A stretch of DNA of 64,000 nt from Aptenodytes patagonicus (lineage: Eukaryota > Chordata > Aves > Sphenisciformes > Spheniscidae): positions 20,711,028-20,775,027 of the forward strand of contig NC_134952.1 of NCBI RefSeq assembly GCF_965638725.1, read 5' to 3'. Below the pieces are notes generated by a model. It had not been told where the DNA came from. It made no database searches and saw nothing but the letters and a program-made list of their open reading frames with translations. Shown here piece by piece: positions 46,633 through 60,957 of the stretch. A program made the translations under genes and the position numbers. Every line of letters begins with the position of its first letter. The first letter of the stretch is position 1.

Positions 46633-49600
46633 GAGAAGTTTTAAAAAAATAAGATCTTTTCATAATATCTGTTTATATACATATCATGGAAGCTTGCAGA
46701 AAAGTAAGTATGCAGACAAGTTCTAGTCTGAGCTGATGCAATGTACAAGAAATGAGGCTAGCATCAAGCACTAAAGAAAACCACCAGAGGCCTGTGTGTC
46801 CAACGTTTTCATACGAGAGATATTTTCATATGAAGAAAAATATAAAACAATTTCTTAGTGCAATGGCGTGGGTCAAGATATTTTCCAGCAGGGTTCTGCA
46901 GACTGTCCTCAGTGAAGGTAAGTATGGGAAAGCAAAGCCAAGGCTGCTGTAACAACAGGATATGTGATGAGTTATAGACAATTACACGTATCGCTCTGCT
47001 AGTCTCAGATTCTCCCTTCTACATGAAAGATGGCCAACAGAGCGTTTCCAAAATGCTTCTTATATCCCATGACCTGAGTGATGTCTGGCTTATAATTGGG
47101 CAAAAATAGCCATCTTGCTCTTTTTTTAATCACACGTGGCCTATGGAGCTTAAAATTAAGCAGACAGAGAGAAACAAAAAGTACTCCTTAAATGCCTTAA
47201 AGATTATTAAAAAAGGTCATTAAACTTCCTATCTATAAGCTCAACAGTAGCTGAGGAACCAGCCCCAAAAGCAACTGTCATTCCCAACTACACCATATTT
47301 TAGTGAAATGAAGATACAGAAGTACTTCTCAGAACACAAATATTTATGCACTACAGTGTAAACTGTCTTCTTCTAAAAATGTAAGCAGTAAGCACCCTAG
47401 GCCCGTGATTTAAAACTTATAGCTTCTTACACCCATGCAGAAGTACTGTAATTCTGTGTGCCATCACCCTCCATGACTCGTTGTCCATCAGGAATCAAAG
47501 CGCATCCGGGAAACACGCACAGGTTGTGCCATCCGTCTCACTGTTTCCAAAATCTTTGCAGAGCTACCTGGGGCAAAGTTCAGCAATGCCTATAGGTATT
47601 TAACAGCAGGTATGTCATGAAATGCTGCACTGATCAGAAATCTTCAAAACAATGCTTCAGATAATTGCCTAGTTGCTCCTGCAACTGGTCTCAGTCCTCT
47701 TCCTCTCTGCTTGCAACTTAACCATGTGGTCCACAGCTCCTTCTGGTGCTCCTGTGCTTTTTTACCCTCTGCTGAAGTTTCACGTTCACTTCCCTCAGTT
47801 TCAAATTCTTGATAACACTGCATTTAACTACACCAGGCCTACCACTATGAAGGGTTCTCATTAGTCAGGAATGCAGGTTAAATGCTTCATCATCTCTTTC
47901 TTCAGCTTACCATGTAGTGGTGGGCACCCAGTCAGGTCCCCAAGACAGCCACTGGCCATGCCGCTGAGAAAGGCTGTTCTCTAATTTACAGAAAACTATT
48001 TGGGCGTGCAGACTGGAGAGGTACCACTGGCAGCAGCTTAACCAACACAGGATAGCAAAGGATCTGACCTCCTCATTTAAAAATAAATAGTGAGTAGTAC
48101 TGAGCAAAAATCCACTATTTCAAAAGCTGCGTAAGGGAGGATATACTCTCTACAGATACCAGGGAATGCCAAGCCACACTTCAATTGCATAATTTCAATA
48201 GGCTGTGCTTCCATGCAAGCACTTTATCTGCATTCGGATGTTTTTTTGCCTAGCTAATGGCCAATCCTGGTGTTGCTACATGCCAAAGCCATGACACTGT
48301 ATGTGTAAACCCACTCACGATATTTTTACAGTGAATATTCTGTAGATCTTAGTCCCTTTATTACAATTCTACTACAAAGGAAATACGTGATTCATATGAG
48401 AGCTAAGTGTTTACTTTGCATATTAGATAGTAATTACACTGATTTTCATTGAGCTGTCCCTAAGCAGGTTTCCCCTGGCAGCTGAGATCTAAGTGTTTCA
48501 ACAAGACGGAGAAACACAGCGAAGGCTAGCATTAAAATGTGACAAACATTCCATCTTACTCAGTACCTGATGAAATTCCCTAATTACCATTTACACTTTT
48601 GGGGTGTATCAATCTTTTTACACTGCTCAACATCTAAGGACACATTACGGCGGCATAAACAATCAGGGTAATTACAGGAGAAGATATTTTGCAACCAGCA
48701 CCACAGTTGATAGATTGGTTGTTTTTACACAATGCAAAAAACATAAATTACAGGGCATGCAAACAATTTATGGACCAAATGCTGCCCTTGGTTAGGCAAC
48801 ATGCAACCATAATTGACATTAGGAAAATTGATGCACTTGTGAACTAGGGTAGCATTAAGCCCTGTTTTAACTGACTAATGCAATGGCCTCAGGCACTGCA
48901 TCTCAAATGGTTGCCAGCAGAAGGCTAGCTCTGGTGTTGCTGTATAATACGAACTTATGGTATTGACTCTTGCTTGTTGCTTCCGGCTGTTGTATTGCCT
49001 GAAAAGATATTTTTAAAGGTACCTATCAAGGTAATTTCTTTGTCTTCCTCAAAGACTGTGCTAGAACACAGTCTTAAACACTCCCCAGCAGAGTGGGAAG
49101 CACATGGCTACTCTGACCCGCTAGGTGCAGAGCATCCTTTGGCCCGTGCTTGATGAACAGAAAATGGCAGCACAATGGCTCAGGTTGTGGGCTCGCATGC
49201 TGAAAGTTGAAAGAAACTTTGGGGGCCTAAGTGTGTCCTGGGGAAATCTGCTTAGCCTGGTTGCCACCTCTGGCCAGGCTGGGCATGTCCTCACTGCCCT
49301 CAGAGCTGACACCTCTCTCACAGAAAGGGGAAAGAGGAAAGGAGCAGGAAAAGTCCCAGGCAGCTCATTGTAGCTCAGGTGGGATCTCATCTCTGCCTTC
49401 AGTCCTGTGTGCTTGGGACAGCTCTTTTCCCCTCCCTCAAACATGCCAATGCTGCTGAACCAAGGAACGCCCAAGCTGTTGTTCACCCAGCTTGGGAAAA
49501 ATAGGGGCAGGGAATGATATTTCGTTTTGTCCCCTCTGTCCCCCACATTGCAAGCCTGGGATGCTGGGTGCTGAGGAATCACAGACAGAGCAGGAGTGGG

Positions 49601-51318
49601 ACTGGAGGAACAGAGCTCCAAAATAGGGCAGGACTTCTGGGGGTTGGATGAGGTGAAATTGATATTGGGGCTAGGTGACAGGTGGGACCGGGTGGTTAAA
49701 TGACTGCATGTACATCACAGCAGGCAGAGATCACTTTGGACTCATCAGCAGCAATTTCAACGCTAGCTTGAAATGCAGGGAAAGGAATCCATTTTACTTC
49801 CTTTGGAGTGAAACAAAACACCTGGTGAGCACAGCAAGGCATCCTAAGCCCAGGCTCATGGAGCTGGCAGTCCTCTAGATACCTCATGGTCACAGATGTG
49901 ATGGAGCACCTCCTGTGCATACCTCCTAGTCAGGTAGGAGACCACCAGCCATGCATTCACAATCTCAACAAAGCCCTCAATAAAGTGGACTCAAAGCATT
50001 CACTGAGGTTGCTGAGGAAAGCAAGCAACTCAGTGTTCAGGGGCACCCCATCACAAGGCTTCATCTTGGGCACTGCTTGGGGAGGGATGGAGGAGACCTC
50101 TCTCCCTCTGCAGGATGGCAGCCAGGCCATCTCTCCTCGGGTATATACACACACAGAGGGTGCTGATGTGTTTGGTGCAAGCACTGCATGCTGGTACATT
50201 TAGGACATACATCTGCAGCTGGAAGAGAGATCCATGTGAAAGAGTAACTAGGCACTAGTGACTATAAAGCTCAGATATATACAGCTAGGAAGACAACACT
50301 TGAAATCAGTAAGTGAAAAATATTCGGACAGATTAATTGTGTGGATCATTAAAGGTCATCATTAGCCCCTCCAGAGAATGAGAGGTCTGGTTCCTGGTCA
50401 ATTTGGAGATTCTGCTTGTTAAGTGGTCTTCTACTGTTGTGACTAGTTGTCCTGTGATGGATATGGATATTGCCTGAGAGCAGCACAAACACTCTTTCTC
50501 TGTTAGTAAAACTAACTTGTTCCCAAGCCATATTCAGCTGCTCCTCTTGGATGTGGGTCAGAGAGGTGTAAGCCCTGAGAGGCAACTTTAAAAGCTGTCA
50601 AGATGTCTCAGCCATGTGTAACAGATGACAGGCCTGAATTACAGCATGCCGCAGTTTAGTGTAAAACTTTGGGGCTCTCTCACGTCGTATCAGCTTGTCA
50701 CGCAGCAGTGCCTTGCAGGGGAAGACCTGTTGCGCTGTACTGGGAGGAATATTTGAAGCTACGTTTATTCAGCCGTTGTCACTCAATTAATAAACTGTTT
50801 CAGGACACACCACAGGGTAATTTTTGAATAAAAGTAATTAATGAGAGGTTCAATCAATGAAAAAAAAATCTTACTACAGGGACACTATAGATAATATCGC
50901 AGAAGCTGTTCTGGGTCAAAAAGCTGAGCTGGTAAGATCTGGAAGGATGACTCGGCCGGAGCATCCACAAAGGCAAAGCATAACCCCTGTTGTGGGTTAG
51001 AGTATTTGTAGGGTAGTGAAGAATCAGGAGATATGGCAGGATTCAACAGCCAGGCATGTTCTCCTGGGGCTGTCCCCATGCTTGCTTCACCAGCATGGGA
51101 GCTGTCAGGTCCCGAGGACACCCCGGTTCCCAGGGGTTCAGCCACCAGGACTCAGGGCTTGCAGCTGGCTCAGGCACGGGGCAGCATGCAGAGGGAGCTC
51201 AGTGGGGGCTCTTTTGCTCAGGAGCAGATTTAAGCCAAAATGTCAGATAGATCAGTTTTGCGAAATGCCTTGTTCCTCACTAGAGAGTGAACACTTAGCG
51301 CTTTCACATCAAATTTAG

Positions 51319-51369
51319 CATTTAAAAGGTTTAGCAACCATTTAAAAGGTTTAGCAACCTTTTAAAAGA
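51319..51369. repeat. 20-bp tandem repeat, about 2.5 copies
   Basis: Two exact copies of CATTTAAAAGGTTTAGCAAC (51319-51338, 51339-51358) are followed by a partial third copy with mismatches. Confidence 0.9.
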
Positions 51370-54300
51370 TGACAAGGGAGACTGGACAGCAGAATTCCTT
51401 CAGCATACGTACAGCATCTTCAACAAAACAGACTATGGTTAATGGAAAATACCGCAGTGCTGAGAATGAATTTCCTATCTCATCAGTAGAAAGGGCCATT
51501 TCAGCACCATCTGTTGAAATGTCCTGGCAATTCTCCTAGATGCAAATCCCAGAGGAATTTAAAATGCCTTCACCTGGGCCAGGTGTCTCACTCATCTTGG
51601 GAACAGGCATTGACCTTGGCCTCTGTAGGGCACAGCTTTCCAAGTGTGCCTATGCCTGAATGTGCGTGTTATACGATAGGCATTTCTTCGTCTTAGGTCT
51701 GCAAATGACTAGTAGGACAATTGGTGCTGTGTAAGATATCACAAGTAGCTGTAATTGTTTTTGTAAATATCCACCTGTATTTCCATGCATGCAATCAAAC
51801 AAATGAAGTAGAAATGGAAAATAATAAATGAACACTCAAAATTTTACCTAATATCTATTGAGTTACTAATTAACACTATTCAAGATGGGCTGGGGAATTT
51901 CTGCCCCCCCAAAAGCTTCAAGCAGCTTTTCAGCTTAGAAAAGATGAGGAAAAACTGCCCTAGAGAGACAAAGTGTCTCAAATAGCTAAATCAGAGCTCC
52001 TGGGGCACAGCTGGTGATGCTTTAAAACCAAAGGGAGTGATAGAAAAAGAGCTGGAAATTGACTGAAGAAGAAAAACCTTGTTATGGGCAGTCAGCTTCT
52101 GGTTTAAGGGTATGAGCCAGAAACTGCTATGTATTTAAGTGTCTGAAGACTAGCTCATGGTAGGCAAGGATGGTCTTGGATACACATAGTCTAAGACTGT
52201 GCCTGTTTAATGAGGAGGTGTTTAATTTTTTTATCATTTAGCACCAGTTAGTTGGTCTGAATCCATTGTACTATAGCAGAAGAGAAGGAGATTTCTATTC
52301 AGTGTGAGTGTTTTCTTGAAGCAGAGGAGATTTGCAGGAAGGGGAGGATGCTTTTACTTGGGCATATCAGTGATGTTCTGAAAGATGTACTCATTCAGGA
52401 TCTCTTCCTTGATTTTTATCGTAGGAGTGTTATTAATTTCTCCCCCTTCCCTGGTCATGAGCTAATTTCTGTGAAGGTTTTATGTAAAAATAAAATTTGT
52501 AATTATGTCTGCTATCTGTGTAGTGGACATGATGGATAAATGTTGGTTAAGACTTTATTCTGTCCCTAGGAGAGGAAAAACAAGTGGAGCAACAGATACC
52601 TACATGTACTTATGGCTCATTATTGCTATAATGCTTTAGGAGTGATGGATTGGATTTCTGTGCTTTAGGTGCTTTTAAATACAGAGCAGAATGCTTGTCT
52701 TTCTGAAGAAAGCTTTTGCTTTTTGTTGTGAGGAAAAAGAGGCATAAAATATGGTTAACTATCACTGGTTACCATCACTATACAATGCAGCCAACTTATC
52801 TAAAAGAGTGTTACAGGAACTGAAGTGCTGAGAGTTTTAGGTAGGGATGGATAGAGAAACCTCCAGAAAAATGGCATGAGAAGGATGTGCAGACAGATGC
52901 AAGCTGCACGCAGCGCCTGGGTGGTAGGGGAGGCAGGACATGGTGGTGGTGGTGAGGAGAGGCATTGGCAAGGAGTGCCTGGGAACAAAATGCTTGTCGC
53001 CAGCCCTCCACAAGGAGGTAACCTGCAGGGATGTTGCTGGGACAGGAGGAGACAGCCCTGGAGCTGAGTTAGAGCTGTGGCTCGGGAAGGGTACCTGAAT
53101 TTGTGTTTGCTGAGCAGATTTTCTTTTTTCTTTTTTTATTTTCCCCCCAAGATAAGGTGAAGGACAGTGGAAAGTAAGAGGCAAGTCAGGACAAGAACAT
53201 CCCCTTGTTGTGCTTTCTCATGAAACCGGAGAAAGCCAGGGGAAAGGAGGGTAAGAAACGGGGCAATTGCTGATCCTAGAGCTGCTGGAGCAAAGGAAGG
53301 GAAGCTTGAGTATGGTTGCTCATGTTGGAAGTACCTGGCAGTAAAGGTTGGGTAGAAACATTGTTGAGAGACCTGGCCAGGGGTACTTTAGCAGCAGCAG
53401 GAGCTTCTGACTTGTGCCTGGGGAATAATCTGGATGAGAGAGCCAGACTAGGATTTGAATGCAGGAATTACCTCATGTGCTCAGCCTCCTGCGCTCAGTA
53501 CGAGAGGCTTTGGTGAGGTGTGCTTGTGGGGTTTTTCCTTGTTCTTTATTATTATTTTCTTTCTGAATTTATCCAGCTGTTTGGCTCTAAGCATGAGAAG
53601 TTAAATATGACAGAGACCCAGGAGAGAGGGAAGAAAAAATGTAGCAATGTTGGGACTTATTAGGGCTTCCTTCTATAGCAAGGACAAGACTTGGTGTCCT
53701 ATGTGCTCACTGAGACTGAACTTCTAGCTGAAACCATACTTATTACTAAGTAAAAGAGATTACCCAAGGCTGTTGTGTGGGCATGGTGGCTTGTCAGTTA
53801 AATAAATAATTTGAGGAAGGTCTTGCTGCCTGGGTTGATCATGCCTGCCTGCCCCTGAGTGTAGGGGCACCTGCATGTGAAGGTATAACTCGTCAGGGCA
53901 GCCCCTGAGATAGGAGGCTTTCCTGTGAAACAAGGGACGCTGCTGAGGTTGGGGATACAACTCCTGTCCATCTAGTTGGCATCCTGCAGAAAAGCCAGCT
54001 GAAGTTCAAAGTGGGAATTCAGTCTGGCCTTGTGTGTTTGCACTTGTTCCCTCAGCATCCACCCCACAACACCACTTGCCCCTGTGGAACAGGGAAACAT
54101 GGGAGGGAGGGACCTAAATAAGGAAAGCCGTGAGGAAATTCCACACAAAATCACCCTGATGCAGGCCAATGTCTATTCCTTAGCTGTCTGTTGTCTTTGC
54201 TCAGGACCATCAACTAAAACGGGCCCAGCCTATTCCCAGAAGCCCCAGCTCATGCTGTGCCAGAAGAGGGGATCTGAACCAAACCAGTGTCACCTAGGGC

Positions 54301-57300
54301 TCTGTAAGTCCATAAAAAAAGCAATGGAAATTGAACCAGCCTTGCAGTTGTATCGTGTGATAAAATGCTAAAAAGGACGTGGCTTTCTCAGCTGTGAAGT
54401 AGTTAAGAGGGAGTGCTCGTTTCTCCAATGGATTGAAATGGATATGAGCCTTAATTGAGGTGGCAAAGCAGTCTTTAAAACCCAGTTTACACACTCTCTG
54501 CTTTGGTGGAGCTCTGGATGGATTGGGTTGGGGTTGTGCAGGGCTGATAGCTGGCAGGACAGCCCACAAGCAGACTAGGAAAACTGCTGGATAACAGTGA
54601 TATAAGTAAATGGAAAGAAGGACTTTGTTGACAGGAGATCAGGCCAGATTCTGACCAAACCATTTGAGAATCAGATAGTCACTTACTGACACTACTGTTC
54701 TAAACATATTACATATCAAGATAAACATGCAGAAAATATTACTGTAGCAAAGGTCTTGATATGCTGGAAGATCATAACCTGTTGTTTATTATCTGAAAGT
54801 CTTTTTATTAAAAAAGTATGCAGTATACTGAATTACAGAAACAAAGTGGAGTTGACAAACACTACATTATGGTTAACTCAAGTTTGTGAGGCAATACAGT
54901 GTTTAATAATAGCAAAAATCCCACTAGTTTTGCTTTGCCTTGAGCGGCAGAATTCCTGTCCTGGAAGGAAAGCTGAAGCACCACAATTTTCTGCCATTAC
55001 ACTGCCTAGCTTCAGGCATTTGAACACCTCTGTGCAAAGGAAGGGAAGTTAGGCAGCTGAGAGAGGAACCACCACACGGCTTGGGAAGCCATCCATTGGA
55101 GAGGATGATGAGGTGAGGGTTAGTGCAATATGATGCTGAGGTCCTCCAGCCTAGTGATAGGTAGGTAGTACCAGAGCTGCAAGTGGCATAGTCTATATAC
55201 TGCATGGCAATACTGTGTGTGTGGATTGTCACTTCCAGGATGATGTGAGGTGGCAATACCGCTTCAGGGACTTGATCTCACTGTGAGCTAGCCTGGGTGT
55301 CTCCAGCCTAGGGCTGGCTCAAAAGCTCTAAGCAGAAAAGAGATGAATTTAGATTGCTGAATTTAGGACCTGTTGGTGCAACAGGCATGTGGTGGCTGCT
55401 TTTTTTCCTGTTAGTCTTTTGGGAAGAGTATTAGGTGCATGGATTAGGCACCACCAGTGAAAAAGACCTCAACAAACAAACAAAAAAAACACCCACCCCA
55501 CCCCCCCCCACACACACACAAAACCACCAAACCCCAAAAGATGGGAAGTCATCATGCTGGGGCCATGCGTGAGGTGGCTGCTAGGCTGGGCAGCTTTGCA
55601 CATCCCCTTGGCACCTTCAGCAAGCTGATGGTTCTGCACATAGCCACCTGTAGAAATCTTAGCCCTGTAGTGGTTTCCACAGGATTAGGTAGCAACCAAG
55701 AAAACACTCATGAATACCAGCAGTGCCCAAAATGCTGCCTCTGAGTTACAATAGTACTGGAGTGTAAAACAATTCCCGAGAATGCTTATGGAGTAGACAC
55801 GTTATGAAGTCAAGCTCCCATTCATATCTCCTGTGGCACAAATACAGGTGATGTTGACAGGACTTTCACATTTCTCTCATGTATCAATAATTTGTAGGGA
55901 CAGGGCAGTTTTCTGTGGAGTGAAAGATGTAGACATGAACCTCCTCGGACTAAGAGGCTGTTGAGTGCTGCTTCGTCCTGGGTGGGTTCTCCAGTCACAA
56001 AGCTGTTCTTGATAACAAAAAAGCTGCCTTTTTATACAAAGGCAGTAGAATAATCACACAGCCCTATCAGTGTATTATGTATATAACTTTTATTTTATTT
56101 TTTTTATATATACATATAAAGGCAGCAGTAGAGTAGCAGATTCTTGGATGTACTAGGCACTGGGGCACCTTCACACAGACAGTTTTTTGGCATTTACAGT
56201 AACCAGAAGCTGTAATCAAAGTTAGTCAGAAAGATGTACCACAAATATCTCTGAGTTTTGAGTTCCTTATTGCTATTTCTCTGAGTCTTAAAGAATGCTG
56301 GAGCAAATTAGGCAAAAACAAGGACAGGTACTTCAAATGGATTTGGGGGCTTATAATTGCAGACATCAACAAAAATTAGGTATCTAAATTCCAGCTTGTA
56401 AGGCAGGAAAAGGCTTGGACTGAGAATGTTACTAGTCTGAATTCTTAAAAATCGACTACCTGAGTGTTACCTTTGTGTGGAAGAAACTGTTAGAAACATT
56501 AATTTTTAATGAAGTTGGACATTCAGCTCCCAAATTTGTCCTTTAGCTCCTGAATACTCACACTTGCCAAGGCCTGTGGGCCTTTCTCCCATGGTCTTTG
56601 AATAGGAAAAATATTCCTGTAGAGGCTCATATTTACAGCCAGGTCTAGCAGAGTAATTCATTTTTCTGTCATAAAACACAAGGACAGTCATGTGATATTT
56701 CTTTCTACCGTGAGAGGAACTGCTCAGGAGCACTCTGTTTTATTTGCATGGTGGTATAAAGTCCAGTCTTTCTGGAACAATAACCCATTTCTATCAGAAA
56801 CCGTGTTTTGCTGAATGTGTACAATATTTCATCCGGAAGTCAAATGTTCAAAGGAACGATCTAGTTCATTACGGTTTTTATTGGTGAGACACAAGTCCTG
56901 AGGACGCACTCATATGTTTGTTTCTGGCAAGCAGAAGCCTTGGAGGAGGTTGCCGAGAGAGTGACTCAATGTTCTTAATCTGATGGAGGTAAAATAAATT
57001 TGTCTTGCAGTGTAGACTATGCACCTCATGAATTTACTTCACCTGTGTCAATAAATGTACATTGGCGTGGACTAGCCTTGAGTGGTTGAGACCTATGTTT
57101 GGGCTGGTGGAACAGAAACTATGGCAAGACTAACAGTATGGAAAACTTACAGGGTACAACCCCCACATCACAGTCCAGCCACGTCCTGGACCAGTTATGG
57201 GTGTTCAAATGCTGTGCTGCTCCCTGTGGCATTATCACTCAACACCAGCGATCTAAGATGGCCTATACTCAAGCAGGGTTCAAGTACTACTGCTGTCTGG

Positions 57301-57847
57301 ACCTTTGCCCAGTACTGTTGGCTGAAAAGGGACATTTATCTCTGCACTGAAGAGCAAGTAGAGGTTAACTTACTGATAGCACCTGGGATAGCCCAGGCAA
57401 GGAACTTGTTGTTAACACTAGCATAATCTTTTGAATGTTTCAAAGAAAAACCTTTTACTGGATTCAGTGAAAGAATCGACTGTATCTATCTTCACGTATT
57501 TGCAGTAGGGGCCTTTGTTAAACCCAGCTCCCATCTTCAGCCCTTCAAATAGTTCTGGAATTATATAAGGCAGGCACACAAAGTGGCGGGTAGATACCTA
57601 AACTTCTGCTTTCACCTGCAAGTGGTGGTGGGGTAGGTGGGTGCCTGGGGAATTTACCTGTTATGGTTTTTATAGGCAGACTTACGACCATAAAAATTAT
57701 TCCAACTGAAAGAGGGATTTTTATTTTATGCACGTACCCTTAACAAGCACTTAATGCATCACAAGAGAATCTAAATATTCTCAGGACAATGGTACTGGGG
57801 TACAAGGTATGAATAGGCACAAGGTAGGGCTTTGGAGGGTGACCTGA

Positions 57848-57867
57848 TTTTTTTTTTTTTTTTTTTT
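57848..57867. repeat. T20 homopolymer
   Basis: Twenty consecutive T followed by a pyrimidine-rich stretch. On the minus strand this is a poly(A) run, but no retrocopy is recognisable next to it. Confidence 0.9.
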
Positions 57868-60800
57868 CCCTTCCTCCCCTCTTGCTAACTGAATTAGCAC
57901 ATGGGGTAATAAAGTTTTCTTGGAAAGGTATATAAGGTATTTTATTACTCAAAATGCTGAACAAGGTGTTTCCTATCCCTGATATCAGCATCAGTGTAAC
58001 CAACTGTCATATGCTGTTCCTCTGTGCAAACCCGTGTGGTGCTGATAGTATCCAAGCGCCAGGGATCTCCTGTGTATTCTTACCAGATACACAAGATATC
58101 AAGGTGAAGCTTTTTATCTCCTTTAACATTGGAAAGGCACAGAGGGTATGTTTGCAGAGCACAATAATGCAGTGTCACATGTGATAGAAGAGTTTGCCCT
58201 AGGAGAACCTGAGAAACAGGCTCTGCAGCAACACCACTGCCAGACTGCCTCTGGACCCTGGGCCCAAGAGCCTCTGAGGGTCACATCTGCACTTGCCACG
58301 GTTCTCTCTGCGTGGCTGTAACTTCTGTTGTGGATTTCAGCCTCTCTAAGGACATCTACATGTTTTTAATGAGTGTAGGAGACCACTTTTATTACTGTTA
58401 GTCCAATTTGGGTATCTGAAGAACTTGGCCAGAATTACTCTAGGCTTTGGAATATTTGGTTTCATGTCTCTATTTTATTGCAGCTTTCCAGGTCAGTAAA
58501 TTAACTCCTAAATATTGGTGCTTCTGAAGGCTGCTGGTGATTTTGATATATAACTTATTGCTTGGGACCAGACACAGCTGAGCAGTGAGATTTAAAAATA
58601 TCTAGAGGAAAGACTTCTGATTCTCCACAATTTCTCCTATTTGTTTAATGTAGACAGCTCCAGCTATTTTCATTACAGTAGGTATACCTGGATTTCCCCT
58701 ATTGGTATTGTAACCAACTGAATTGAAATGGTTAACTTGCTTTCCGGGACTAGCATGCTGTGGTTGACTCGGAAATGAAATCGGAAGAGCTGTCCATGTG
58801 CAACTGGAGCTGGCTTGGAAGGGCAACATAACACCAATGAGCAGATGTGAGCCTCTAAACCTTGGCAGCTGGGAAGGACAGCAGATGGAGTTGGTAAGGG
58901 ACAAAGAGGCAGGGACAGCATTACTGCCACTAACCAACTCTGCAGAGCAGAGGGGAGAACTATGCTTTGGTCTTCCCGGAATGAGGCAAAGCATGAGTAG
59001 AGACTTTGATTTCAGTCAGTACTGGTGTGTTTTGGAAAGGCTGTCCTGTGGTCTACAAACACCTGCTGAGCACACTGATCCCAATAAAGCAAGCCTTCAA
59101 AACAGCTCTGAACATGTTTGGACTGCTGGAAGGCACACATTGATAAACAGGCTGGTGAGATCAGAAGGGCTGATCTTAGAGCAGTTGCTTGGGGCATGGG
59201 GGCAGAATGGAGTCTCGCAGCCTAAATCAGAGGTGCCAGCAGTCTCGGTTCGTCTGCACAATTAATTTAAACAAGGCTTAAAGGGTGTGCTTGGGCAGTG
59301 GCTTATGATCATCTCCACTATTTGGCAGTGTGCTTCCTGGCCTAACTTGAGCCTGTTCAAGTAGTGCCCTCCTAGACAACCACCTGGCACCATTGGGGGG
59401 TTTTATGCACCAGAACTGGTCCCAACAAGCAGTACACGAGGCAACTGGATTCTCAGGAAGAGTTTAACTAATCACAGCCAGATAGTGGAGCCTGGCCTTT
59501 GTTAGTTTATTAATACAATCTAGCCAGGGAGACTTGCTTCCAACTTGCACAATTAAAGATACTTGTTGTGTAAATCCATGACTCAAGGCCACGCCATAAT
59601 GAACAGATAGAAAATGCCATGCAGGTATCTCGGTTCCTACTTTGGCGGACTGTCATAAAACGGTGCTAGGCTCTGCTAATGGACTTGTGCTTTCTCCTGT
59701 TCACCTGGCAGAATTGATATGAGCAAACAGCAATGCTGAGTATTAGGAGCTATCTAGAAGGCTGATGAGTGATTAAGGAGAGAGGTCAGTGTGGACAAAT
59801 GAGGGAGAACAACAGGAATCGGAAAACGCTAACCGGGGAGTAGAGCAAAGTCAAGGAGTACATTAGCAGAGAGGAAAGATCACTGAACACAGAGTTATAA
59901 ACAAACTTGTTGCAGCCAGTTTTTTTTCTAAGGGGTTATTAAGATGCCCAAAGGTGGATGGATGTCTGATAGCACTTACCAAACAACCCAAATCCCTTAA
60001 GTTAATGGGCACATAGCACCAGTGCAATTTATGTTTGCAACCTCACAGCTTCAGAGTATCTAATCTACAGCAAGTGTGTGGTTTGTTTTGTTTTTGTTTT
60101 CCAAACATATCTAATGCTTACTGTAACGCAAGCATGTACTGCAATTATGCAAGTGATCTCTTCCTTTCTGTTTTGGTTACTCATTACACCTGAACTTTTC
60201 TGGTTCTGATGCTCACTTATGTGAACCTGTAGGCAGCTGCTTTTAACACAGCTACCTCGTATTTAGGCAGAGACTTGCTGTTACTTTAAGGTAAATAATA
60301 ATTTGGCCCTCTGGCATAGGAATTAGGTCTCTTCATAAGCATCCAAGCTGTGATGCATTTCCAGTATGTCTATATCCCAGTGACTGCTGTTTCTCCATTT
60401 ACAATGCTCTGTTGATTATTCGGGAATTACTCCCGTCAGCTAGATCTTAGAAGACAGCGTGGGAAATTGCTCCATGCTCAGAATTCCCTCATCATTTTTT
60501 AGCTTCCTTACACCTGGGCTTATTCTTAAAAAATTCCAGCTGTCTCCTTCCCTTCTGTTCTCTTTCTACATCCTAGTCTCTTAATGCAGTTCATGTATTT
60601 ATGGGAGGGAGGAGAGGGTGTGTGGGTGAAATTCCTCAGCTGAAGTTTATTCAACCTGTTTTGTACCTTTGTGCTGTGTTTCATCCAGGATAAGGGTCAA
60701 CAGCCAGTGTTAAATGTTATAGTCCATTAGTCAATGAGGACAGCTTAGACAGACAAGAGTCTGCTATAAGACAAATCTCTTCACAGATAATCCATGTTTG

Positions 60801-60899
60801 CCATGTGCTCTGAAAGACTGTCTATGCTTTCCCTGTAGCTCAAATGGGAATATGAAAGTCCCAGTAGGGGATATACTTACATATATAATCATAATCAAT

Positions 60900-60957
60900 T
60901 GTCCTGGTTTTGGCTGGGATAGAGTTAACTTTCGTCCTAGTAGCTAGTATAGTACCA
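60900..60957 (+). mobile_element. 58-bp fragment of a retroviral LTR 5' end
   Basis: This stretch begins TGTCCTGGTTTTGGC and matches the first ~58 bases of the LTR at 61806 in the same orientation, with about ten differences. Similarity then stops abruptly. It is a remnant of an endogenous-retrovirus LTR from the same or a related family. Confidence 0.75.

Larger units (their letters stand above)
43651..46650 (+). other. SLC34A2: SLC34A2 3' UTR
   Basis: About 3 kb between the stop codon and the polyA signal at 46627. It becomes increasingly AU-rich in its last 500 bases. It includes a (CAAA)n stretch at about 43979-43995. No long coding frame of known type is present. The extent is inferred from the first strong polyA signal with downstream context; an earlier end near 44840 is possible. 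Confidence 0.7.
46651..60899. other. Long gene-free interval after SLC34A2
   Basis: About 14 kb without a supported exon on either strand. Small features are a 20-bp tandem repeat at 51319-51369, a C/CA-rich stretch at about 55492-55520 and a T20 run at 57848-57867. Open frames such as 49121-49621 (minus) and 58798-59265 (plus) have no motif or splice support. SEL1L3, the usual right-hand neighbour in vertebrates, is expected on the minus strand but is not recognised. Confidence 0.5.

Noticed and set aside
49121-49621. 166-codon minus-strand open frame
   Set aside because: Low-complexity Ser/Pro-rich translation with no homology I recognise, and no exon structure.
58798-59265. 155-codon + strand open frame
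   Set aside because: No domain, no splice or polyA evidence; judged to be chance.
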